Source: Chlorobiota bacterium
GTDB taxonomy: Bacteria > Bacteroidota > Bacteroidia > Bacteroidales > Marinilabiliaceae
Length of the DNA stretch: 35,647 nucleotides
NCBI GenBank assembly: GCA_013153405.1
Contig: JAADEM010000061.1
Span: 1 to 35,647 of the forward strand
Direction: 5' to 3'
Each line of letters opens with the position of its first letter. Within the stretch, counting starts at the first letter, position 1. Positions 9,572-18,499 of this stretch are shown piece by piece. Below the pieces are notes generated by a model. The model made no database searches, had not been told where the DNA came from, and saw only the letters and a program-made list of their open reading frames with translations. Made by a program: the position numbers and the translations under genes.

Positions 9572-9848
9572 AATCGCGAAGTATTTTCTGAAAGTTTAAC
9601 AAGAGTTATGCCATCAACTACAACTGCCTGACTCAAGCAATATTACGGCCTTGTTCGGGATTTTAAACATCACTGTTTTTAATTTTATTATGTACGACTA
9701 CGGACACTCCGAACAATCCCAGTGAACACATTTGTTGATTCACCACACTGAAAAATATTTATACCACTTAAAGAATGTACTGAATCGTACATGTCAAATT
9801 TCCCCGAAACTTTAAAGGTTAATTCAATGGCTTTTTTATCGGAAATAT
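9572..9848. other. Divergent intergenic region between the export operon and the S41 protease gene
   Basis: This region must hold the start of the export operon (-) and the upstream part of the ctpA-like promoter (+). I found no close TAnnTTTG match on the minus strand. A minus-strand frame (9688-10011) crosses it but lacks a credible start outside the protease gene. Confidence 0.5.
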
Positions 9849-9856
9849 TAACTTTG
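9849..9856 (+). promoter_or_regulatory. -7 box of the S41 protease gene promoter
   Basis: TAACTTTG is a full match to TAnnTTTG. Transcription would start near 9863, giving a leader of about 57 nt before the ATG at 9920. No clear TTTG lies at the -33 distance (only ATGG), so this is a moderate call. Confidence 0.55.
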
Positions 9857-9919
9857 TGTCCTATCTGATTGAGAATAAAGACAGAAAAAACAAGAAATAA
9901 TTTTAACAGGAAATAAAAG

Positions 9920-11635
9920 ATGAAAAATCTGATGAAGAAAAAGCAGCTCAAATGGAGTGTATCTCTGATACTTATCCTTTCAATGACTGCAGGACTGGTT
10001 AGCTTCAACAATGACCAGAGAAATTTCGAGATAGTTAAAAACCTTGATATATTTTACACACTATTCAGAGAACTGAACAGCTACTACGTTGATGAAATAG
10101 ATCCCGGCAAACTCATAAAAACAGGCATCGATGACATGCTTGAATCACTTGACCCTTACACAACTTATATTCCGGAATCGGAACTCGAGGACTTTAAATT
10201 TATGACTACGGGTGAATACGCAGGTATAGGTGCTGTAATAACAAAACTCGGCGACTATGTAGCCATTTCAGAACCTTATGAGGGATTTCCTGCTCAAAAG
10301 GCAGGACTGAAAGCCGGAGATAAAATTATACAAATAGACGGAAAAGATGTCAAAGGAAAAACAACCAAACAGGTTAGCGAAATGCTTAAAGGCCCTGCCA
10401 ACACAAAAGTTGAGCTCAAGATTGAAAGGCCGGGTGTGAAAAAACCTCTTAACATAGAAATAACAAGAGAAAAGATACAAATAAATCCGGTACCATGGTA
10501 TGGAATGGTTGACAACGAAACCGGATACATCGTTTTGAATAACTTCACACAGGGATGCAGCCGTAATGTTAAAGATGCATTTACAGACCTTCGTGACAAG
10601 CAGGGAGCAAAAAAAATAATTTTCGACCTTCGCGGAAATCCCGGCGGACTGCTTGATGAAGCTGTGAAAATTGCAAACCTGTTTCTCCCGAGCGGAACAG
10701 AAGTGGTAAGTACCCGTGGTAAAGTAAAACAGTGGGATAAAGTTTATAAAGCAAACCGTCAGCCGGTTGATACTGTTATGCCTTTGGTTGTACTTGTTTC
10801 AAGAGGTTCGGCATCGGCATCAGAAATTGTTTCGGGAGCTTTACAGGATATGGATCGTGCAGTTCTTATAGGTCAGCGCACATTCGGCAAGGGGCTTGTT
10901 CAGACAACACGTAACCTGGCATACAATGCCAAACTGAAAGTAACAACTGCCAAATATTATATCCCCTCGGGCAGATGTATACAGGCTGTTGATTACTCTC
11001 ACCGCAACGAAGACGGAAGCGTTGGTCTTGTACCCGATTCACTTATTCGTGAATTCAAAACAAAGAACGGACGACCGGTATATGACGGAGGTGGCATTTC
11101 TCCTGACATTAAAGTAAAACAGAAAAAATACGGTAACATTACATATGCACTTGTGATGCAGCAGATGTTCTTTAACTATGCAACAGATTTTACTCTTAAA
11201 CATCCTTCAATTCCTCCTGTAAACGATTTTACAGTTACTGATGACATTTTTAATGACTTTAAACAATATGTTCTTGCCCAGAAAGATTTTAAATATGAAT
11301 CGAAAACACAGGAGATGTTCGATGAGATGAAGGAAACAGCGCAGAAAGAGGGCTATTATGATGCTGCAAAAGAACAGTTCGGGGAACTTCAGAAAATGCT
11401 GAAACTTGATGTAAACAAAGACCTCGATATGTTCAGTGACGAAATAAAAGAACTTCTCGGCATCGAAATAGTGAAACGTTACTACTATCAGAAAGGAGCT
11501 ATTCAGTTCGGGCTGAAAGATGATCCGGAACTTGAAGAAGCAAAAAAACTCTTTTCGGACATGAACGAATATTACGGCCTTCTGAACGGAACAATCCCCA
11601 GCCATGCCGGCGACAGGCGGTCGATGAAAAATTAA
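9920..11635 (+). CDS. S41 C-terminal processing protease, CtpA/Prc type
   Basis: The 571-residue product is a periplasmic serine protease that should trim or degrade envelope proteins from their C termini. An N-terminal signal or anchor segment covers about residues 12-28. A PDZ domain (about 90-170) contains GEYAGIGAVI and the GLKAGDKIIQIDG strand. The catalytic core carries FDLRGNPGG (235-243), the nucleophile S299 in GSASASEI, and general-base K324 followed by Q328 in TFGKGLVQ. The 25-residue Ser-Lys spacing matches the family. A helical C-terminal extension of about 170 residues follows. M5 is a possible alternative start. It faces away from the export operon and has its own promoter-like -7 box. 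Confidence 0.95.
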   Translation: MKNLMKKKQLKWSVSLILILSMTAGLVSFNNDQRNFEIVKNLDIFYTLFRELNSYYVDEIDPGKLIKTGIDDMLESLDPYTTYIPESELEDFKFMTTGEYAGIGAVITKLGDYVAISEPYEGFPAQKAGLKAGDKIIQIDGKDVKGKTTKQVSEMLKGPANTKVELKIERPGVKKPLNIEITREKIQINPVPWYGMVDNETGYIVLNNFTQGCSRNVKDAFTDLRDKQGAKKIIFDLRGNPGGLLDEAVKIANLFLPSGTEVVSTRGKVKQWDKVYKANRQPVDTVMPLVVLVSRGSASASEIVSGALQDMDRAVLIGQRTFGKGLVQTTRNLAYNAKLKVTTAKYYIPSGRCIQAVDYSHRNEDGSVGLVPDSLIREFKTKNGRPVYDGGGISPDIKVKQKKYGNITYALVMQQMFFNYATDFTLKHPSIPPVNDFTVTDDIFNDFKQYVLAQKDFKYESKTQEMFDEMKETAQKEGYYDAAKEQFGELQKMLKLDVNKDLDMFSDEIKELLGIEIVKRYYYQKGAIQFGLKDDPELEEAKKLFSDMNEYYGLLNGTIPSHAGDRRSMKN

Positions 11636-11642
11636 TAATGCC

Positions 11643-11675
11643 ATCCCTTCCAAAAAAGGAGGGGATAGCTATTTT
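11643..11675 (+). terminator. Probable terminator after the S41 protease gene
   Basis: ATCCCTTCC (11643-11651) pairs with GGAGGGGAT (11658-11666) over 9 bp with one G-U pair and an A6 loop. A short TATTTT follows. The T tract is weak, so termination may be partial. Confidence 0.5.
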
Positions 11676-11859
11676 AAATATCTCTTTAAAGGATAAAAAA
11701 GAAATAAAATTTATTGCTTTAAACGTAAATAACCGGGCTTTTTATCAAGCCCGAACATAAACACAGGCATATAGCCGAAAAACACCTCAGACATAAAACC
11801 TCAGAACCTATTAATACTAAAACACTTCAACACATTAATAATTTAACACTTTAAAAAAT

Positions 11860-13416
11860 ATGGCACAACAGGCAGATGTTTTTAAAAAATTAGTTGCACA
11901 CTGTAAAGAATACGGATTCGTTTTCCCATCAAGTGAAATTTATGACGGACTTGCTGCAGTGTACGACTACGGTCAGTATGGAGTTGAGCTTAAAAACAAC
12001 ATAAAAAAATACTGGTGGGACTCAATGGTCCTGCTTCACGATAATGTGGTGGGCCTTGATGCAGCCATCTTTATGCATCCTACGGTATGGAAAGCATCGG
12101 GACACGTTGATGCATTCAACGACCCGCTTATTGACAACAAAGACAGTAAAAAGCGTTACAGAGCCGATGTTCTGATAGAAGACCTGATGCAGAAAATTGA
12201 AGAAAAGATCAACAAAGAAATAACAAAAGCAAAAAAACGTTTTGGCGACTCTTTTGATGAAAAACAGTTTCGTGAAACCAATCCGCGTGTTATTGCCAAT
12301 CAGAAAAAACTGAATGAAATACACAGCCGTTTCACAAAAGCTCTCAACGACAACGACCTGGAAGAACTTCGCCAGATAATAATTGACTACGAAATAGTTG
12401 ATCCGGTATCGGGAACAAAAAACTGGACAGAAGTGCGTCAGTTCAATCTGATGTTTTCGACCGAAATGGGTTCAACAGCCGATGGTGCCCAGAAAATTTA
12501 CCTTAGACCGGAAACCGCTCAGGGTATCTTCGTAAACTATCTCAACGTTCAGAAAACCGGACGTATGAAACTTCCTTTCGGTATTGCACAAATTGGTAAG
12601 GCATTCCGTAACGAAATTGTAGCCCGCCAGTTTATATTCCGCATGCGCGAGTTCGAACAGATGGAAATGCAGTTCTTTGTTCGTCCCGGCGAAGAACTTA
12701 AATGGTTTGAATACTGGAAAGAAAAAAGGATGAAGTGGCACAAGTCGTTAGGTATGGGTGATGAAAAATACCGTTTCCACGACCACGACAAGCTGGCGCA
12801 TTATGCAAATGCTGCTACCGATATTGAATTTAAGATGCCTTTCGGATTCAAGGAAGTAGAAGGTATACACTCCCGTACCGACTTCGACCTTTCATCGCAT
12901 CAGGAATACTCCGGTAAAAAACTTCAGTATTTTGATCCCGAACTGAACAAAAATTATGTGCCATACGTAATCGAAACCTCTATCGGTGTAGACCGTATGT
13001 TCCTTTCTGTTCTTGCCGGAGCATACAACGAAGAAGAAATAGAGGGAAAAGACGGCAAAAAAGAAACACGTGTGGTACTTAACCTTCCTCCCGTTCTTGC
13101 ACCAGTTAAGCTCGCAGTATTGCCTTTGGTTAAAAAAGACGGGCTGCCGGAACTTGCAAAGAAAATTGTAAATGACCTAAAGTTCGACTTCAACTGCCAG
13201 TACGATGAAAAAGATTCAATAGGACGACGTTACCGCCGGCAGGATGCAATCGGAACTCCGTACTGTATCACTATCGATCACCAGTCTTTGGAAGATAACA
13301 CTGTAACAATACGTCATCGTGATACAATGCAGCAGGAGCGTGTTAAAATAGAAAAACTCAGAGATATAATTGCCGATAAAGTCAGTTTACGTGAAGTACT
13401 GAAAAAATTGGTATAA
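11860..13416 (+). CDS. glyS: Glycyl-tRNA synthetase, single-chain alpha2 type
   Basis: This 518-residue class II synthetase charges tRNA-Gly with glycine in the cytoplasm. The N terminus (KEYGFVFPSSEIYDGLAAVY) is diagnostic of the dimeric GlyRS found in eukaryotes, archaea and Bacteroidetes, rather than the alpha2beta2 enzyme of E. coli. Motif 1 lies around YDYGQYGVELKNN. Motif 2 is at about residues 244-272 (AFRNEI...FRMREFEQMEM). Motif 3 is in ETSIGVDRMFL near 368-378. The anticodon-binding domain starts near residue 408 (LAPVKLAVLPL) and runs to the end. It stands alone, with a hairpin terminator just downstream. The promoter was not identified in the 224-bp upstream gap. Confidence 0.97.
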   Translation: MAQQADVFKKLVAHCKEYGFVFPSSEIYDGLAAVYDYGQYGVELKNNIKKYWWDSMVLLHDNVVGLDAAIFMHPTVWKASGHVDAFNDPLIDNKDSKKRYRADVLIEDLMQKIEEKINKEITKAKKRFGDSFDEKQFRETNPRVIANQKKLNEIHSRFTKALNDNDLEELRQIIIDYEIVDPVSGTKNWTEVRQFNLMFSTEMGSTADGAQKIYLRPETAQGIFVNYLNVQKTGRMKLPFGIAQIGKAFRNEIVARQFIFRMREFEQMEMQFFVRPGEELKWFEYWKEKRMKWHKSLGMGDEKYRFHDHDKLAHYANAATDIEFKMPFGFKEVEGIHSRTDFDLSSHQEYSGKKLQYFDPELNKNYVPYVIETSIGVDRMFLSVLAGAYNEEEIEGKDGKKETRVVLNLPPVLAPVKLAVLPLVKKDGLPELAKKIVNDLKFDFNCQYDEKDSIGRRYRRQDAIGTPYCITIDHQSLEDNTVTIRHRDTMQQERVKIEKLRDIIADKVSLREVLKKLV

Positions 13417-13425
13417 AACAGTCTG

Positions 13426-13480
13426 TAATCCCGCCTCTCCTGCAGCTTAAACTGCATATGGCGGGATTATTGTATGTATA
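13426..13480 (+). terminator. Terminator hairpin after glyS
   Basis: TAATCCCGCC (13426-13435) and GGCGGGATTA (13460-13469) form a 10-bp stem. A second small stem, TGCAG/CTGCA, lies in the loop. A TTGTATGTAT tail follows, moderately T-rich. Confidence 0.7.
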
Positions 13481-13648
13481 CAGTCCGGCACAAAGAATGA
13501 ATTAAAACCTGATTGAACATCAGGAACTGAAATTTGAGCAGAACTAAAGACCACACCGAAATTAAATTATAATTATTCTACAATACTAATGACCATTTAT
13601 TGTTTACACAAAAACAAAACATTGATTTAACCGAAAGATATTATTCCC

Positions 13649-14044
13649 ATGAAAAGCATTGATGTAGCCTGTGCTGTAATTATCCGCCACAAAAAAATAC
13701 TTGCTACACGCCGTAGCAAACAAAAAGCAAGACCGGAGAAGTGGGAATTTCCGGGAGGAAAAGTTGAAAAAGATGAAACCCCCGAACAGTGTATCAAACG
13801 AGAAATTGAAGAAGAACTTGATGTCAAAATTAAAGTAACCGGTTGGCTACAACCTGTTACACATACATATCCTGACATAACTATCCGTTTGCTTCCCTGC
13901 TATGCAGAACTAACATCTGGAAAAATAAAATTAAAAGAACACTCCGGAATGAAATGGATAACTGAAAATGAATTGCAGAACCTTGACTGGTCAGATGCAG
14001 ATACAAACGTGGTAAAGCAGATCTTAACATCCGGACTCCCGTAA
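13649..14044 (+). CDS. MutT-type Nudix hydrolase (8-oxo-dGTP diphosphatase candidate)
   Basis: The 131-residue single-domain enzyme carries a full Nudix box at residues 37-59: G37, E43, then R51-E52-x-x-E55-E56. The box Gly after EE is replaced by Asp (EELDV), a change seen in other MutT-like proteins. The segment ARPEKWEFPGG just before the box and the size match MutT, which removes 8-oxo-dGTP from the nucleotide pool. Other dNTP substrates (CTP type) are possible. A 6-bp hairpin, CCTGAT/ATCAGG, lies upstream at 13508-13524. No standard promoter box was found. Confidence 0.9.
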   Translation: MKSIDVACAVIIRHKKILATRRSKQKARPEKWEFPGGKVEKDETPEQCIKREIEEELDVKIKVTGWLQPVTHTYPDITIRLLPCYAELTSGKIKLKEHSGMKWITENELQNLDWSDADTNVVKQILTSGLP

Positions 14045-14237
14045 TAGCATAAGCATCGTATAAACCATCAAAAACTTCGCATTAGTAAAATACTAAGAAA
14101 CATTATTACAACTACATAACCCAGAGACTCCTCACACCACCCCGGCAGCACAAAAATATTTTTCCAACCTGTAACATAACGATACATCTGTTCGTCGTAC
14201 TATCAAACTATAAACAGAAAGTATTAAAATCCGCACT

Positions 14238-15158
14238 ATGAAAAAAATAAGTTTTTTAAGTCTTATCCTTGTTTTCGGAATATCTTCAGTAACTAACCTG
14301 TATTCTCAGGAGAACAACGAAAAGAAAGGAAATATAAAGAACATAATAGAAGTTGAAGAGAACCCGGACAAAACCACAGTAAATATTCTGGGAGGAAAAC
14401 TTGAGGTCAATAACTATTCCGATACAGTAACCGCAATTACACTGGGAAGAAACAAGTTTGAGGTTATAGAAGAACACAACAGAGGACGATTACGTATGGT
14501 ACGCCTGCCGGTTACAAAATTCAAAGGTCATTTTACAGGTATCGACCTTGGTTTCAACGGATATATGGCATCCGGATTTACAACGGTTCTGCCACCGGAA
14601 GGGGAGTTCATGGATCTTCACAACAGCAAATCATTATCGGTAGGTCTGAACTTTCTACAATACAGCATTCCCTTCCAGAGAAACAAAAACACCATAGGGG
14701 CAGTCATAGGGGCAAGCTGGACTTTTTATAACTACCGTACCGACAATAATTATATCATTGAACTTGATGACGACGGGAACACAACAGGCCGGCCTGAAGA
14801 GAATCGTACTGTAACCAAAAACAAACTTACCACCAGTTATATAAACTTTCCGTTTCTTTTTGAGTTTCAGATACCAACAAACAAAGACAATAACAGATTC
14901 TTCATATCTGCAGGACCTTATGCCGGATTTCTCGTAAAAGGACATACAAAGGTTGTGTATGAAGACAACGGAACAAAATCAAAAGAAAAATACAAAGGCG
15001 ATCTTAACCTCAACCCGTTTCAATACGGTGTTATGGTCAGAATGGGCTACAGATGGATAAAGTTTTTTGCATCATATAATTTCTCAACTCTCTACATGGA
15101 TGGGAAAGGCCCCGAGCTTTATCCTTATTCCATCGGCTTTACTCTGGTTAATTTCTGA
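14238..15158 (+). CDS. Outer-membrane beta-barrel protein
   Basis: The 306-residue product begins with a signal peptide (MKKISFLSLILVFGISSVTN, cleavage near residue 23-24 after LYS). A short periplasmic linker contains the strand-like block DTVTAITLGRNKFEVIEE. From about residue 95 (KFKGHFTGIDLGFNG) alternating hydrophobic and aromatic strands extend to a C-terminal phenylalanine (LVNF), as expected for a small porin-like barrel. The barrel is homologous to the C-terminal domain of the next gene: FKGH, NKLTT, LFEFQIPT and GPELYP blocks are shared. The two genes are 43 bp apart and probably form one transcript. The function is unknown. Such barrels in Bacteroidetes are annotated only as outer membrane beta-barrel proteins. 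Confidence 0.85.
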   Translation: MKKISFLSLILVFGISSVTNLYSQENNEKKGNIKNIIEVEENPDKTTVNILGGKLEVNNYSDTVTAITLGRNKFEVIEEHNRGRLRMVRLPVTKFKGHFTGIDLGFNGYMASGFTTVLPPEGEFMDLHNSKSLSVGLNFLQYSIPFQRNKNTIGAVIGASWTFYNYRTDNNYIIELDDDGNTTGRPEENRTVTKNKLTTSYINFPFLFEFQIPTNKDNNRFFISAGPYAGFLVKGHTKVVYEDNGTKSKEKYKGDLNLNPFQYGVMVRMGYRWIKFFASYNFSTLYMDGKGPELYPYSIGFTLVNF

Positions 15159-15201
15159 TCAGACCAATGCAACTATTATGTGATACTAAAAAAAAGACAT
15201 A

Positions 15202-17067
15202 ATGCAAAGATACATATTCATATTGCTGTTTTCTCTAATGATTATTCCCGGCATACAGGTTTCCGGACAGGAAAACGGTCTGAATAAATACGACGGCAGC
15301 TGGAAACTCAGTGAAGGATTTTACAAAGTACGTAAAGGAAACAACTATGGTATTGCAGCTAAAGACGGGACACTGCTGGTTCCTTGTGAATTCAGCCAGA
15401 TATGGGACCTGGGAGAAGATAACATTGTGAAGGTTCTGAAAGGCAATAAAATCGGGCTTTATACCCTGAATGGTGTAAAGCTTGCTCCACCGGTATATAA
15501 CCAGATATGGGGTTTCGAAAACGGAAAAGCAAAAGTTCTGAAGAATGGTAAAATCGGCTTTATTGATAAATCGGGAAGAGAAATTATCCCTCCTGTTTAT
15601 GACCGTATCTGGAATTTTGAGAACGGAATGGCAAGAGTTCTGAAAAACGGCAAGATCGGGTATATCGATGAATCAGGCCATGAAATAATTCCACCTGAAT
15701 ACACACAAATATGGGATTTTAAAAATGGAAAAGCCCGTGTATATAAAAACGGATATTTTGGTTATATTGATGAAAACGGGAATACAATAATTCCTGTAAG
15801 GTACACACGGATATGGGACTTCGAAAACGGAAGAGCAATGGTTTACCGGAATGGATATTTCGGTTACATTAATGAAAATGGTGACGAAATAATTCCCGTA
15901 AAATATTCGAAAATATGGGACTTCAGAAACGGAAAAGCAATGGTTTACCGAAACGGATATTTCGGTTATATAAATGAAAACGGTGATGAGATAATCCCTG
16001 TAAAATACTCTAAAATATGGGATTTTAAAAATGGCATGGCAAAAGTTTACAGGAATGGCAAATTCGGGTATATTGATGAAAAAGGAAATGAAATTATTCC
16101 TGTGAAGTTTGATATGATCGGGGATTTCAACAATGACATGGCTGATGCCATACTTAACGGGAAAAAAGTTAAAATAGACAAGTTTGGTAAAATCACAGAT
16201 TATTCAGGTATCTCCAACGCCATTAGTTTAAACAGCAACTCAGATGTAACAGACACAACCATCTCGATAGCAAATGAAAATACAACTATTCTGAATGATT
16301 CAATATTTAACGACTCTACCGTTGTTCGTATCTGGAGCGACAGGGTTGAAATTGTAAACAAGAAAAACAACAATAACCCTGACTACATTTACAATGACAA
16401 AAGGATGAAAGAGTTAAAAAAAGCGCCGCGCAAATTTAAAGGCCACTGGTCGGGAATAAACATAGGCTACAACAATCTCATAACATCAGATGGTTCTTTT
16501 AATTTTCCTGATGAATATATGTATATGAACATGAATGCTGGTAAATCGGTGGGAGTGGCTCTTAACATGTGGCAGCAAAGCATAAATCTGCAACGCCGTG
16601 GAAATATAGGACTTGTAACCGGACTGGGAGTGGAATGGAACAATTATCGTTTCGACAGTCAATACATCCTTACTAAAGATGAAACAACAGGAGAAACCAC
16701 CTACTATACCGACCCTGAGCCTATCAACAAAAACAAACTTACAACAATCTATCTCAATGCACCCATTTTACTTGAGTTTCAGATACCGACCGGAGGACAT
16801 CAAATGTGGCCTCTCTATTTTTCAGCAGGAGCAACAGGCGGAGTGCGTCTTGGCTCACACACAAAAATTATTTACAGCGATGATTCTAAACAGAAATACA
16901 AAGACAATTTTAATCTGACCCGGTGGCGATACGGTTTAACCGTCCGGGCCGGATACAGGGCAATAAATATATTTGCCGACTATTACTTTTCTCCTCTTTT
17001 CGAAAAGGACAAAGGTCCCGAACTTTATCAGGTATCGGCAGGAATACTTATCTATCTTGACATGTAA
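15202..17067 (+). CDS. WG-repeat protein fused to an outer-membrane beta-barrel
   Basis: The 621-residue product has a signal peptide (residues 1-22, cleavage near VSGQ). It then has eight to nine tandem repeats of about 34 residues (about 32-335) with the pattern IWDFxNGxAxVYxNGxFGYI and xENGxEIIPVxY, which is the WG (KWG) repeat class. A Ser/Thr/Asn-rich linker (about 335-400) follows. The C-terminal barrel (about 410-621) is homologous to the preceding gene and starts KFKGHWSGINIGYNN. The repeats would sit in the periplasm or outside the cell, and their ligand is unknown. The stop lies only 8 bp from the convergent sdaA stop, with no terminator between. The function cannot be named. Confidence 0.88.
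   Translation: MQRYIFILLFSLMIIPGIQVSGQENGLNKYDGSWKLSEGFYKVRKGNNYGIAAKDGTLLVPCEFSQIWDLGEDNIVKVLKGNKIGLYTLNGVKLAPPVYNQIWGFENGKAKVLKNGKIGFIDKSGREIIPPVYDRIWNFENGMARVLKNGKIGYIDESGHEIIPPEYTQIWDFKNGKARVYKNGYFGYIDENGNTIIPVRYTRIWDFENGRAMVYRNGYFGYINENGDEIIPVKYSKIWDFRNGKAMVYRNGYFGYINENGDEIIPVKYSKIWDFKNGMAKVYRNGKFGYIDEKGNEIIPVKFDMIGDFNNDMADAILNGKKVKIDKFGKITDYSGISNAISLNSNSDVTDTTISIANENTTILNDSIFNDSTVVRIWSDRVEIVNKKNNNNPDYIYNDKRMKELKKAPRKFKGHWSGINIGYNNLITSDGSFNFPDEYMYMNMNAGKSVGVALNMWQQSINLQRRGNIGLVTGLGVEWNNYRFDSQYILTKDETTGETTYYTDPEPINKNKLTTIYLNAPILLEFQIPTGGHQMWPLYFSAGATGGVRLGSHTKIIYSDDSKQKYKDNFNLTRWRYGLTVRAGYRAINIFADYYFSPLFEKDKGPELYQVSAGILIYLDM
15295..16206 (+). repeat. Tandem 102-bp WG-repeat units inside the coding region
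   Basis: Six consecutive units starting at 15505, 15607, 15709, 15811, 15913 and 16015 are each exactly 102 bp (34 codons), beginning with an Ile-Trp pair. A 105-bp unit starts at 15400. A more divergent unit lies before it, and a degenerate one follows at 16117. Units at 15811 and 15913 differ at only two amino acids. Confidence 0.9.
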
Positions 17068-17075
17068 CTACGATT

Positions 17076-18287
17076 TTAATTATCAACAAAATCCTTATCC
17101 CCGAAGATGGCAAGACCTCCAAGTGCTGTTTCCCTGTATAGACTTGGCAAATCTTTACCTGTCTCCTTCATTACTTTAGTTACCACATCGAAACCTATAA
17201 AATGTCTGCCATCTGAAAGCAATGAATATCGTGCCGAGTCAAAAGCCCTGGCTGCAGCATGAACATTACGCTCAATACATGGAATCTGAACCAGTCCGTT
17301 TATAGGATCACAGGTAAGACCAAGATGATGTTCAAGCCCCATTTCGGCAGCATATTCAATCTGAGCAGGAGAACCTCCGGCAAGCTGTGCGGCTGCACCT
17401 GCAGCCATCGAACATGCTGTTCCAACCTCACCCTGACATCCAACTTCCGCACCTGAGATTGATGCATTATACTTAACAATATTGCCTATGAGTCCGGCTG
17501 TGGCCAATGCTCTTATGATATATTCGTCACTAAGGTCATAATGCTCTTGCGTTATCTTCAGTACTGCCGGCAGGATTCCCGACGAACCACAGGTAGGTGC
17601 CGTCACCACAACACCTCCCGAGGCATTCTCTTCCGACACGGCAAGTGCATAAGCAAACAATCTGGTCATATTCGACAGGTGATCTTTCATTCTTTTTGAT
17701 TTTATGTAGTAAGATGCAGCCTTACGCTGAAGCTTCAATCCCCCGGGTATCAATCCTTCTTTCACAACACCTCTGTCGATAGCTGATTTCATCGCATCCC
17801 ACACTTCCTGAAGATACTCTTTTATTCCGTCACCTTCGGTTTCAAAAACAAGCTCCCAGAATGTTTTGCCGGTATCTTTATAATACATAAGTACATCATG
17901 CATGTTTTTTTGTTTATAAATCATCCTGGGTGAGGAATCTTTTTCAGAATCATCTACAATTTTTCCTCCACCAACACTGTAAACAAGCCATTTGTCTTTT
18001 TCTTCTCCCTCGTCAGCAACCTCAAATTCCATTGCATTGGGATGAAAAGGTTTCTTTTCATCCTTTTTCCAGATTATTTCTGTTTCGGCAGGATGCAAGG
18101 CATCTTTAACGGCAACATCAGTTAGGTGGCCTTTACCGGTAAGAGCCAGGCTTCCAAACAACGTAACCCTGAATTTCTTTGCATCCGGATGCCTTTTCCT
18201 GTACTTTTTAGCCGCAAGATTCGGCCCCATCGTATGACTGCTTGAAGGCCCCCGCCCTATTCTGAATATCTCTTTTATCGATTCCAT
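17076..18287 (-). CDS. sdaA: Iron-sulfur L-serine dehydratase (L-serine ammonia-lyase), single chain
   Basis: The 403-residue enzyme converts L-serine to pyruvate and ammonia in the cytoplasm. The N-terminal beta domain opens with GRGPSSSHTMGP (11-22), and the alpha domain carries APTCGSSGILPAV (230-242). The probable [4Fe-4S] ligands are C284, C326 and C337. Their 42 and 11 residue spacings equal those of the structurally known Legionella enzyme (C343, C385, C396). Alpha and beta parts are fused in one chain, as in E. coli SdaA, unlike the two-subunit Bacillus form. It is convergent with the WG-repeat gene, and no strong promoter box was found upstream (TTATTTTG at 18311-18318 has one mismatch). 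Confidence 0.96.
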   Translation of the reverse strand: MESIKEIFRIGRGPSSSHTMGPNLAAKKYRKRHPDAKKFRVTLFGSLALTGKGHLTDVAVKDALHPAETEIIWKKDEKKPFHPNAMEFEVADEGEEKDKWLVYSVGGGKIVDDSEKDSSPRMIYKQKNMHDVLMYYKDTGKTFWELVFETEGDGIKEYLQEVWDAMKSAIDRGVVKEGLIPGGLKLQRKAASYYIKSKRMKDHLSNMTRLFAYALAVSEENASGGVVVTAPTCGSSGILPAVLKITQEHYDLSDEYIIRALATAGLIGNIVKYNASISGAEVGCQGEVGTACSMAAGAAAQLAGGSPAQIEYAAEMGLEHHLGLTCDPINGLVQIPCIERNVHAAARAFDSARYSLLSDGRHFIGFDVVTKVMKETGKDLPSLYRETALGGLAIFGDKDFVDN

Positions 18288-18499
18288 TTTATTTGCTTTT
18301 TATACCTCGTCAAAATAACTAAATTTAAATGATACTATTTATGAATGAAGTAAGATTTTATACTCGTTAAGAACTAATTTACATATTGTTTGTTTCCTTT
18401 TTTATACAGCCATCAGGTCTTCATCCTGATGTTTACAGTTATCTGATGGATTTTAAGTATACATTTTTATATATTGAAAAATATTTCGGAATCCTTAAC

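Noticed and set aside
9688-10011. A 107-codon minus-strand frame across the export-operon/ctpA gap, with a hydrophobic start and a beta-rich tail.
   Set aside because: Its only ATG lies inside the ctpA coding region, the hydrophobic part is the antisense of ctpA, and the ctpA -7 box falls within it. The tail looks somewhat gene-like, so a decayed remnant is possible, but I cannot support a gene.
11738-11756. GGGCTT/AAGCCC hairpin between the S41 protease gene and glyS.
   Set aside because: The stem is only 6 bp with no T run on either strand, so it is not called as a terminator.
18386-18499. N-terminal extension of the DUF481-like protein.
   Set aside because: The internal ATG at 18500 starts a typical signal peptide, and the extension would bury it.
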